From assembly GCA_009767595.1 (NCBI GenBank), contig VSDK01006319.1, forward strand, positions 28,965 through 92,964: DNA of 64,000 nucleotides, in the 5' to 3' direction. Source of the DNA: Symbiodinium kawagutii. Lineage: Eukaryota > Sar > Dinophyceae > Suessiales > Symbiodiniaceae. Below the pieces are notes generated by a model. The model had not been told where the DNA came from, did no database searches, and saw only the letters and a list, made by a program, of their open reading frames with translations. Made by a program: the position numbers and the translations under genes. The stretch's first letter is position 1; the number at the start of each line of letters is the position of its first letter. Below are positions 55,658 to 64,000 of the stretch, one piece after another.

Positions 55658-55749
55658 CTGCAGTGCACCGCCGGTGCTGTGTAGCTTCACTGGGCAGCTA
55701 TGTCGATGCCAACAACTGCCAGGAAACCATCACCTCTCCCGAGTGGCAG

Positions 55750-57260
55750 CGGGCCACTAATGGGTGATCACTATGTCATTAGCCTATATTCAGTGCCTTG
55801 TATCCCAACAAAAATGATGGTTCGCCAATGATGATTGATGGTAATCAGTGGCAATCATGATTCCCAATCTTTACATTCACTGATGATTCCTGGCTTATGA
55901 TGCTTGACCAACCATTAGCAACTTAACCATGCCCCGCCATGCCAAGCCGTTCTTGAAACTGTTCTTTGCCCATTAAACATGCTCAATCAAATCAATCAGC
56001 ACTAGGCACTCTTAACTGTGAATAACCATGCTCAACTATCATCATTTGCCGCACTTACCGATCATTCAGCTGCGTAGCCATCTAAACCATGCGCAAGCAA
56101 CATCAGTAACGGTTCTTTTGTTTCATTTCATTAAGCATGCTTAGCAGTTTTATGCATGATCGCATGCTCAACAATCATCACGAACTGTTCATGACTAGCA
56201 TTCAGTGTGCTTTACCATCATGAACCATGCTTGAAAATCTTACGCATCATTCAAACAAAAGGCTTGGAGATAACTTATCTATAATCGCTAGAACCACTAT
56301 TGACCGTTTGTTGATCATGCATAGTTGGTTGGCTATTCATAGTCAAACCGTCAACAGTGATTGTGCGCTAACCAATGTGCCTTACCAAGAAATGACTATA
56401 GTCACTCAGTATAGACCAGTTGCATTTGAATTGCCATTAAGCCTAGACTGGCAAGTATGCTACCACAGAGTATACTAGCTGAACCATGAAACATGGATTC
56501 AAACTAGTGGCAGGTACATTGTTCATAAATCTCATGCTCTAATTTTCGGTCAGAATCATTTAGAAAGACACGCGGATAACAAGCGGCATGTGGAACCTCA
56601 CGTGGCCACACAGAATGAAGAGCTTGCCAATGTTGCTTAATGTTCCTAATTCCCTGCCCCTAAGCGCGCATGAAACAACAATTAGCCACCCCAATCTGAA
56701 TCCTGCTTAGCTATGACCATCAATTCTAAGCCTGGTCCACACCCTTGCAGCGCCCGTGAGTGGGTCCTCAATCAGTGGTAAAAATGCGAAATTTCTTCCG
56801 TCCGTGGGTGCCTCTCGCGACAATCGGTCTGATTTGTCTGCATGCATGTGTATAAGAGCGTATGTACACATGCATGTATGATCATATTATACACCTGCCC
56901 CTAAAACAGATAAATACAAACATACGTATACATATCATATATATATATATATCTAAATATATCTATCTATAACTGGTGATCTACCATCAAGAAAAGAGGT
57001 TTATCAATATGGATCTACCATGATCTACCATTGTTACCATTATCTATGATTCCGCAGGATTTCTTTCCTCATCACCAGTAGCAAGGGACGGGCGGCCTTT
57101 TTTCAATTCAAGGATTTTGACCACCTTAAAACGACACAAGGAGGGAGGACATGGCATTCTTTCTGCTAGTGTCAGTGCCGGTCCCGGTAGTTACTGGGGC
57201 GTCGGAAAAACCGGTGGCAAAATGACCTCACAAATGCTCATGGTAGCACCCAGGACCATC
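55750..57260. other. No gene recognised upstream of exon 1
   Basis: AT-rich sequence with CATGCTTAACCATG-like repeats at 55.9-56.25 kb and an ATATATAT tract near 56.94 kb. One 83-codon plus frame carries no motif. Confidence 0.45.
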
Positions 57261-57270
57261 GGGTCGGAAC

Positions 57271-57297
57271 CTTTTGGCTAAGCTTCCATCGGCCATC
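57271..57297 (-). CDS. Short exon-like patch upstream of exon 1
   Basis: Nine codons DGRWKLSQK lie between a TCCAAG acceptor and an AAG/GTTCCG donor. The patch could belong to the N-terminal part of the TPS gene or to another transcript. A family A element starts about 70 bases further upstream on the gene strand. Confidence 0.35.
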
Positions 57298-57364
57298 CTT
57301 GGAGATGGCGGCAGTTGGTAGCCATGGATAGGGTTGGTCTCAATCACATGGCTGGATTCCTGAT

Positions 57365-57494
57365 ACACATTTGGGGGGTTCTCAAGCCATTTTGGACCCC
57401 AAAGATGGCTCATTTATTTATGTTTTTTACTATAAATGATCAATAAACTGGATAATTCTAGGGGTACCCCTGTGACTTGAGAAACACCCATGTG
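57365..57494 (+). mobile_element. Family A inverted-repeat element, diverged
   Basis: GGGGGGTTCTCAAGCCATTT and GACTTGAGAAACACCCATG are the ends. The core has GGACCCCAAAGATGGCTCAT. Confidence 0.78.
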
Positions 57495-58019
57495 AGGGGA
57501 CCCTTCTGTGAATAAACAATGGGTACCACCATCATTGACTTGTCAACAAATATCCATGCTATTGTGTGCTCCAATCTTCATCGGCACAAAATGATGGAGC
57601 TGCATGGTTCAAAACCAGAAGTCAGAGCTGACCCCACTGGCCGCCAAACCATCCCCTTTTCATTACAAATACGAGCTCAAGCAAATCACCATGGAATACT
57701 TGTTGGCTGAAACCTCCAACTTGTTCCACTGTACGATGAGATTTGGTTCTACTACCTGACGTTTTACAAGTGATGATCAGTGGCAAGGCTCAACCCCAAA
57801 CAAGCTGAATTTGGTCAAGAGATGTCAAGAGTTGGAAGACCTTGTGTCCACCCCTGTATGCTGCGTAGTTGCTCTAGATAGTCCCATAGAAGCTTACAAT
57901 AATTTCTTTGACACATGATGGACTTGATATACGAGCTGGATTATATCTTGACATCACAAGTTGTTCATAATCATCATAAGTTATTTTGTTCAAACTTGCT
58001 TGATAACTTGATAACTTGA

Positions 58020-58131
58020 TATATGGTGGTTTCTCAAAATAGGGGTACCCCCCAATCATCCATTTATAGTCATTTACAGTAGTAAACCAACCATTTTTGG
58101 GGCTCCCTATTTCGAGAAACCACCATACATA
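58020..58131 (-). mobile_element. Family A inverted-repeat element (good representative)
   Basis: It runs from TATGGTGGTTTCTCAAAATA to TTTCGAGAAACCACCATA, with AAACCAACCATTTTTGGGGC inside. Confidence 0.93.
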
Positions 58132-58137
58132 GACAAC

Positions 58138-58194
58138 GGACTTCACCACCATGGACTTCACCAAAACTGCCAGTTCAGCAGCGCATCCCACCAG
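58138..58194 (-). CDS. Exon-like patch, minus strand
   Basis: The patch reads LVGCAAELAVLVKSMVVKS after a TCCAG acceptor, with a possible GT donor beside a family A element. There is no family match. It is reported because elements in this window tend to sit right next to exons. Confidence 0.3.
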
Positions 58195-58284
58195 CTGGAT
58201 CAGCAACTACAACAGGGTGACACTACTTCTGTTGGGGCGCTGGTCAGCACCAACAACTGGTCCATGGGTTCATGGTTTTGACAT

Positions 58285-58405
58285 GTCGCTGTGGGTCAGT
58301 TCACCCTTAGTCCCCCTGGTTCCCTCATCATTAAGCTGTGTTTTCCCTTATTATTGTTGGTAAATCCTCCATTAGTTGGTTGGTTAATATTGACCCATAG
58401 CCATG
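58285..58405 (+). mobile_element. Family B inverted-repeat element
   Basis: It runs from TCGCTGTGGGTCAGTTCACC to ATTGACCCATAGCC. Confidence 0.9.
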
Positions 58406-58816
58406 TTTTGGCGCTGACTATCAGTGTTTTGAATCGCCTGTGAATATCCGAGTCATTCAACTTTTGGGGCTTGTTCGATGATTCAAAGTCACACTGAACA
58501 TGTGCTCCAATCCAGGCGCTAAGCCGTTTTCACGGTTGGTATGGAAAGTTGAAAGGAAATGGACTGCGCACACGGCGCAAACTGCCCATGATTCCTGTAC
58601 TGATTGACTTGTTGACATTTCGGGCATGGCAGTAGATCAATCAAAAATTGCTGAAATCGATTGACATCTATCATCTAACAATTCAAGCGCACCTGACACT
58701 TGAGCAAATTGCATGACAAACACCTATTGGCGTTTTCCCCACGCAAATCATCACTAAAACATGATCTTATGGGAATCATTCATCCATACTTCATGCATGA
58801 GGTTTATCCCACATCA

Positions 58817-58958
58817 GCTGGGGTTCACCGGCGCTCCCTTTTCGTTCACCGAGCATCTGTATCTTTGCAGACCTTCATGGGCAGCTGAAAAGCCTTGCGC
58901 CACCGCCAAGTTGGTGCGCCAGGTTTTGCTGGAGAAAACCCATCGTTTTGCTGTGAGT
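58817..58958. CDS. Exon-like patch, strand ambiguous
   Basis: This GC-rich stretch is open on both strands. The plus reading starts LGFTGAPFSFTEHLYLCRPS after a CATCAG acceptor and ends at a strong GTGAGT donor. The minus reading includes TWRTNLAVAQGFSAAHEGLQ. The plus reading has the better splice sites, the minus reading the gene's direction. Function is not recognised. Confidence 0.35.
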
Positions 58959-59009
58959 GATGAGCTATGAGACTGTGCTCTTAATGATGGTGATAAAACC
59001 GATGATGAA

Positions 59010-59111
59010 TCATGATTGGAGATGATAATGATGATAATGAGGATGAGGATGATGAGGATGAGGATGAGGATGAGGATGAGGATGATGAGGATGAGGATGA
59101 GGATGAGGATG

Positions 59112-59171
<60 letters not shown>

Positions 59172-59195
59172 CTGGTGGTGGTGGTGGTGGCGGCG
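59010..59195 (+). repeat. (GATGAG)n / (GAT)n / (GGT)n microsatellite
   Basis: A GATGAG block passes into GAT units and then GGT/GGC units. The poly-Asp, poly-Glu, poly-Ser and poly-Met frames are artefacts. Confidence 0.98.
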
Positions 59196-59379
59196 GTGGC
59201 CAAGAAGGAATCCTGGGATGTGAACTGCCCGCACTACCCAAGCACGGCGATACCTTTGCGATTGGATGGCTAGTTCTGCTGGTGGGTATGATGGATGACC
59301 GATTGATACACGCAATAGTCATGGTTACGTTTTTTTTCGTGTTTTTTCATGTAATCAACAACAAACCCGTCAATCAACA

Positions 59380-60010
59380 CATGTGCGACGGTCGAAACTG
59401 GGTATATAATCTAAGGCCATGGTGTCGCTATTCAAGGCTCCCTATCGCTACACACAGGGTTTCACTACTTTTTACTCGACGGGACATCGTCACCGAACAT
59501 GTCAATCTTCAGAAGAACTGGGCCGTGACCACTGCACTCTCGCTAGCAACTTTTCTTTGACAGCTTTACATGCTAGCAATTGATGTAGTAAATTGCGAAG
59601 GCCAGTGATGGTCTCCCGGCTCCGAGGCATGGCATGCGGGGGGATACAAAACACATATTGGTTGACAAAACGTGTGAATATCTTCTACAAGACTGGTTGG
59701 GCATCATCTGGGGGGAGGACCATACCAGACCACTTTTGGTATCGCTAGGGGTATCGATTGGTATCGCTTTGGGTATCGCTACGGGGGCCTGGTGAATCAC
59801 GAAAAATGAAGGCATCCCAACTTCCATTATTCCCTTGTTCAAAACCCAAAGGCCTACTTTACATATACATGTATAACACAGGGTATCGCTATTCAAGGCT
59901 CCCTATCGCTACACACCATAAAATAACAAACTTGGTTTCAGCATGGCGGCCCGAACACTTGGCAATTTAAACCGTGTGTTGACCCTTGCACACATGATTG
60001 ACTACAGTTC
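59380..60010 (+). mobile_element. Insertion marked by ATCGC-ACACAC direct repeats, copy 2
   Basis: CGCTATTCAAGGCTCCCTAT followed by CGCTACACAC occurs at about 59.43 kb and again at 59.89 kb, as direct repeats about 460 bases apart. TGTGCGACGGTCGAAACT precedes and CCTTGCACACATGATTG follows, matching the copy at 36-37 kb. Confidence 0.7.
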
Positions 60011-60204
60011 GTAGTAGGATCGTCAACATGTTAGCTGCCAAGGCAGTTCCTTCTCCATTTGGCATTGCAAAATTGAACCAATCATCTCTCGCCATGAGTC
60101 AACCATTCAACTAGAATCTTGGTCCGCAAACCATGTGGTTCCCCTGCTCCAAATAGTTTCCCCTTGAAATACATATGGTCCTTCTCCTCTGCATTCCCAA
60201 CTGC

Positions 60205-60262
60205 TCCAACCAGCTTCAACCAGCTTCAACCAGCTTCAACCAGCTTCAACCAGCTCCAACCA
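60205..60262 (+). repeat. CAACCAGCTT tandem repeat
   Basis: Five to six 10-base CAACCAGCTT or CAACCAGCTC units. Confidence 0.95.
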
Positions 60263-60266
60263 GCTC

Positions 60267-60312
60267 CCTTCAGATGCCCGGCCAGCATGAAAACGGTGTC
60301 CGTCGCAGCGAT
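60267..60312 (-). CDS. Exon-like patch, minus strand
   Basis: The patch reads IAATDTVFMLAGHLK after a GGACAG acceptor. No family is recognised. It lies next to a run of five CAACCAGCTT tandem units. Confidence 0.3.
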
Positions 60313-60471
60313 CTGTCCCTTACCTTCCAGTTCCTGCGGCAGGACTGTTGTGCTTGCCATGCTTAAAGTATGGTTGTTGTGGTGGTTGATGAGATTCTGG
60401 TTCGGCTGTAGTAGTTGTTTTTTTCCGTTTGGGTTTGTCTGTGGTTGTACTTGTTGTTATTATTGGTCTTC

Positions 60472-60473
<2 letters not shown>

Positions 60474-60521
<48 letters not shown>

Positions 60522-60524
60522 GAT
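60474..60524 (+). repeat. (GTT)n microsatellite
   Basis: About 16 GTT units without interruption. Confidence 0.98.
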
Positions 60525-60603
60525 TTGCGAGCAAATGCAAGGCGGGAATGTGGGAAACAACGCAAAAAATAGCGGACTATCCATGTCAAGCATTTTTTTC
60601 TGT

Positions 60604-60903
60604 TCACCCGTATGGGCCAGAAAAAAGGACTGCCTTGATTCCTTGATAATCATTTAAGTTAGACCCAAAGGCATACCGGCACATCAACACATCAGTTTTT
60701 TGGCACTGCTGCACCAAAACCCTGGCTGAGTGAGAGACTTTGATGAACGAAAGTCTCTGCTCTTTGTCCATACTCTGTACGTTTCTCCTGGGCGGTACGT
60801 TGTATGCTGGCGATACGTCGGCCCAGTACTTGTAGGGAAGACATGAGACATGGTCAAAATCCATCAACAGCAGTGATTCATAGTGATTTGCATGGTAATT
60901 CAC
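60604..60903 (-). CDS. Open reading frame of 99 codons, unknown function
   Basis: An uninterrupted minus-strand frame starts with ATG, includes YKYWADVSPAYNVPPRRN and SFIKVSHSARVLVQQCQKTD, and stops at 60604. Its composition is protein-like and, at about 45% GC, lower than the TPS exons. A long imperfect palindrome overlaps the upstream end. It could be a fragment of a transposon protein, a terminal exon of another gene, or chance. Confidence 0.35.
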   Translation of the reverse strand: MNYHANHYESLLLMDFDHVSCLPYKYWADVSPAYNVPPRRNVQSMDKEQRLSFIKVSHSARVLVQQCQKTDVLMCRYAFGSNLNDYQGIKAVLFSGPYG

Positions 60904-60907
60904 AACC

Positions 60908-60992
60908 CATATGCTCCATGTATGGTATATTTACCCACATTTGGGCCATTTTAAAGGTAAATGTATGCAAATATGCCATACATGGAGCCACT
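60908..60992. repeat. Long imperfect hairpin
   Basis: TGCTCCATGTATGGTATATT and AATATGCCATACATGGAGCC form the two arms around an AT-rich loop of about 40 bases. Confidence 0.85.
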
Positions 60993-61277
60993 GGGCAATG
61001 TTTGATGGAAAGTAAATAAACGTCAACACGTTCAGGACGGATGATGACGGAGATGATGGTGGATGATGACGAATGACGGTCCCCTCATGGATGATCAGGA
61101 ATGTCAATCACATGCCCTAGCAACTTCTTTCCACCCGCTTTGATCAAATCCAACTTAGCTATCCATAGCTCCTATGGAACCAATCATCACTAGGTCACTA
61201 GATTTTTTTCTGCACAGGATCAGTTTGGCTGTAGAATCAGCTTGAACTGAAATGAATGACCGTTGGTTTTTGAACAA

Positions 61278-61395
61278 ATGGGTGTTTCTCAAGCCATGAA
61301 GCAACCCTGAAAATGGTTGGTTTATTACTATTTGTATGGAATAAGTGGTTTAAAGGATGATAACTGGGGGTACCCCTATTTTGAACAACACACAA
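61278..61395 (+). mobile_element. Family A inverted-repeat element
   Basis: It starts GGGTGTTTCTCAAGCCATGA and ends CCCCTATTTTGAACAACACA, with GGTTGGTTTATTACTATTTG inside. Confidence 0.85.
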
Positions 61396-61721
61396 ATCAT
61401 AAATAGTGTAATCTTGGCTGGAGGTGTTGTCATCAAGCCGGCCGCAAGTGGTATCATGGCCAAATGCCAATGTACTGTTTCATCTGCACAGTGGCTGGTT
61501 GCATCCTGTCTCTGTGGCCTAGTACTGATGAAATTGTTCTTCTTATGGAGATATTTTTCGGATTCTTGACTGTTGCCACGGTAATCCCTCTTTCGGGAGT
61601 GGCATCATCATTGGTAAGGTGCTTTCATTCACTGCCCGATGGTTGGCAGTGCGAATATGTTTTCCTTGAAACCAACCAGCTTCTCAGCCACTTCCAACAA
61701 TGATCCGCCACTATTAGCACG

Positions 61722-61830
61722 GTGGGAAACTCACCTGGAAGAGGAAATTCCCCATTGTAGGAGGTAAACATAGCTAAACCATCAATTTACCTTCTAGTAA
61801 ACTTACCTGGCAGCTAAAAATCTGCTGTAG
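61722..61830. repeat. Short repeat AACTCACCTGGAAGAGGAAA
   Basis: Two diverged copies in tandem (61728 and 61798). Related copies occur at about 29420 and 53413. Confidence 0.7.
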
Positions 61831-61889
61831 GTTAAACAGCTATAAATGGATACAAATTGTGCATTTTCAAGGCAACCTGGTGAGTTTCC

Positions 61890-62065
61890 CAGGGGCCGTC
61901 ACGGCCACCACAGTGCTCAGCACGGCCGGACTCGGTTTCCGTGTTGCAGCTGGGACCCCCAAACGTCTTGGAGCTCATCCGAGGCAAGGTGCCCTGAGCG
62001 CCGGGCCGTTTTTGGGGACACGGAGGTGGCGGGCAAAGGAGGCGCAAATTTCATGGGCTGCATGG
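61890..62065 (-). CDS. GC-rich exon-like patch with a possible start codon
   Basis: On the minus strand a frame opens at ATG (about 62065) and reads MQPMKFAPPLPATSVSPKTA, then RRSGHLASDELQDVWGSQLQ before a stop. A second minus frame and a plus frame are also open. It could be the first coding exon of the TPS gene or of a neighbour. No motif is recognised. Confidence 0.35.
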
Positions 62066-62199
62066 GCAAGTAGGTTTTTTAGATATGTAAAAAAACTGCT
62101 TTTAGATATGTCAAAAAACACAACATAAAAACACATGATTGATTATAGTCGTCGACGATGGCTGCAAGGGCATTCAATTTCATCAAGAAGAGGCACACT

Positions 62200-62610
62200 A
62201 ACCAACAATAGGGCTATGACTTTGGTTGACAATAGGGGGGCAACGCCTCCAAGAATAGGTCACGTTTTTTTTGTGCTGAAGGGCAAAGAATCTGAAGCAT
62301 GATAAACATATTGTTGTTGTCTTATTGTCCTGCATTAGTATCCAATGTGAAGCAATGATGCCCTTGATGATTCCTTGCAGCCAAAATATTTTGTTGGTAG
62401 ACGGCCTTTCATCCGCTATTGTGTTGTTGGTAGACGGCCTTGCATCCCTTACTGTGTTGTTGTGCCGACCAAATCCACAAGTGTGAGACTGATATCATTA
62501 AGCGTCCCTCGGAGGATCAGCAGCACTACTTGGTGCGCGTTCGACGATTCACAATGCTCATGTTGGGTATGATTCATCCATGACTAATTAAGGATGATTC
62601 AGTGCATGCA
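62200..62610. other. No gene recognised; short tandem TTGTTGGTAGACGGCCTTBC
   Basis: Two copies of a 39-base unit containing TTGGTAGACGGCCTT occur at about 62392-62458. The rest is non-descript. Confidence 0.5.
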
Positions 62611-62616
62611 TATGCA

Positions 62617-62810
62617 TCACCATTTTCCGTAAAGTCTGCTACCATACATGATGATATTGTTTTCGGCTTTGTATGGGCGTTCTGTGAAATGGTGGTACCC
62701 CTCGTACCTGGTGGACTCCCAGTGACAATCTAAGTGCTTTTTCTGGGCGTCACCATTTCCAGACTCGCCACCAATCACAACTGTGAGCCCCCACCTCCTC
62801 CTCACCTGAG
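62617..62810 (-). CDS. Exon-like open frame, unknown function
   Basis: After a TTCTCAG acceptor the minus frame reads VRRRWGLTVVIGGESGNGDA and continues through HWESTRYEGYHHFTERPYK to a stop at 62617. It is convincingly protein-like. It may be an exon of a gene upstream of TPS or its N-terminal extension. Confidence 0.4.
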
Positions 62811-62879
62811 AATGCTGGCGCAATGGAGAGAGGGTTCATCAGCGTGTGCAGTATGCGCAATGCAAAGAGAGAAGGTACA

Positions 62880-64000
62880 CAACTCCATGATACAAAGTCA
62901 AGACTAGTAACGGTAGGAAGTGAAGTATAAGACTAGGAATGATGTGTAGGAACTATGCAGATAAGCCTCAATGCTTGTGATTTCGTGCATAGGTAATCTA
63001 TAGATTTGCACAAATTCACATTATATTGAGCTACATTAATTAAGACGTATGATGTACACCACCCGCAAGTAATATCTCAGTGTCTTGGTGTACCTCTGTC
63101 GCAAAGATAGTGAATGCATCTGTATGTCAATGTAATATCTATACAGATCTAAAACTAGTGTTGTCTCATGTTGTCTCATCTGTCTGTGCATGTACAATGT
63201 ATTTCTACGTGCCTATTCATGCATGAGCAAGCATGACATTCCCCAATCTACAATCTTGGTGCCATACTCCCTGGTTGATGCACAAGGATTCCCAGTCATT
63301 GGATGACAAACTCCGTAGAAATTGCAAGACCCGGTGAGTGGGTGAGAGGAAGACCGACAAAAACGAGGAACAAGGGGCAGGAGGAGGAAGAACAAATCAA
63401 ACAATATTACAGGACTTGCATGACCAGCAAACCAATACGCACCATGACTCGCTCGCCAAATTGGATAATCATCTGAGGGTAGGACAAGTCAGAAGTAAAG
63501 ATTCAGTTCTATCAAGCCCTAACTGCTCTCTCTTGCCTACGCAAAAGTCGTCTCCTCAGTTCGGTTGACACTTGCCAAATCCATCACTCAGCGAATGCCA
63601 AACTCCCACGTGCTATCACAACCTGGTCAATGAACCAAACCCGGTTGTTGATAAAGGCTACGACATGCTATAGTTTAGTTTGCCGTGGACTTCGTTGCAA
63701 CACCCTTTGGAAATTCAAACCTTCACAGCCACGTTCGCTCCTGCCGTTAGATCATTGGTCATGCAACTTCTCATGTAGGGCAGTACACGCCTGAACCTAC
63801 AATAACATGTCTTTTGGGAGCTGAACCCTGAAATCGTAGGGGACACTGTTTATGGTTAAACATATAGCCCTTTTGTATGTGCATATGACTGTTTCTCAAA
63901 ATGTTTGTTCGAAAAATTGACGTTGATGCCTTCTATAGCAGGAATTTGCCGGATGAAACCACCATTGTTTTGATGTCTGAGGCTGACAGTGTGAAATGGT
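62880..64000. other. No gene recognised to the window end
   Basis: A 76-codon plus frame (63338-63568, starting GERKTDKNEEQGAGGGR) is the only open stretch of note. No motif is seen. Confidence 0.4.

Noticed and set aside
1-64000. CRISPR arrays, bacterial operons, tRNA or rRNA genes
   Set aside because: The tandem repeats have no spacer structure, no ribosomal or tRNA fold was recognised, and the gene structure is eukaryotic.

Overview
The window looks like nuclear DNA of a dinoflagellate. The evidence is intron-dominated DNA, tiny GC-rich exons, splice donors of GT, GC and GA type with AG acceptors, TTTAGGG-type telomere-like repeats, and many short inverted-repeat elements in introns. This is my inference from gene architecture. 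The exact species is not visible, and nothing looks prokaryotic.

The main content is one very long gene on the minus strand. It encodes a fused trehalose-6-phosphate synthase / trehalose-6-phosphate phosphatase (class II TPS layout: N-terminal GT20 glycosyltransferase, C-terminal HAD phosphatase). I could place 47 exon pieces, from about 55.66 kb (N-terminal side) down to a stop codon at 2419-2421. They total about 900 residues, the size expected for a class II TPS. Exons are mostly 17-134 bases (typically about 50) and introns average about 1.1 kb. Piece after piece lands on consecutive GT20 and TPP motifs, in the right order and with compatible reading phase. The strongest are DYHMLM, FYLH, PFPSS, YARNF, MDRAD, NGLNLMPFEF, SEFSGC, INPWN, FDNEGTL, VVILSGR, VWQYRDAD, VNKG, CIGDDRSDE-DMFE and CTVGRKPS. 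No initiator methionine was placed with confidence. The gene probably begins in the 55.6-63 kb zone, where several weaker minus-strand coding patches lie.

Layout: 1-650 holds two minisatellites. 2.4-12.2 kb holds the last TPP exons. 12.9-22.1 kb holds the core of the phosphatase domain. 22.5-33 kb holds the linker and the C-terminal half of the GT20 domain. 34-55.7 kb holds its N-terminal half. 55.7-64 kb holds weaker coding patches and repeats.

The introns are packed with three families of short (about 80-130 bp) elements with terminal inverted repeats, here called A, B and C, about 40 copies in all. Many begin or end within 10-60 bases of an exon edge, which is what intron-creating elements (introners) would leave. 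Other intron contents are GAT/TGA microsatellites, always in the same orientation, a dispersed repeat with a telomere-like core (two copies), a pair of related insertions marked by a GGTATCGCTA...ATCGCTACACACA motif, a GCTAGCGC cluster, and one 33-base assembly gap.

The predicted protein departs from the textbook enzyme at several key positions. The HAD motif I reads D-N-E-G-T instead of D-x-D-G-T. In GT20 the lysine of the R-x-D-x-x-K-G motif is serine, and the R-D-G-M-N-L motif reads K-N-G-L-N-L. It may therefore be a divergent or regulatory TPS rather than a standard trehalose producer. All assignments come from reading the sequence by eye. No database search or transcript was available.
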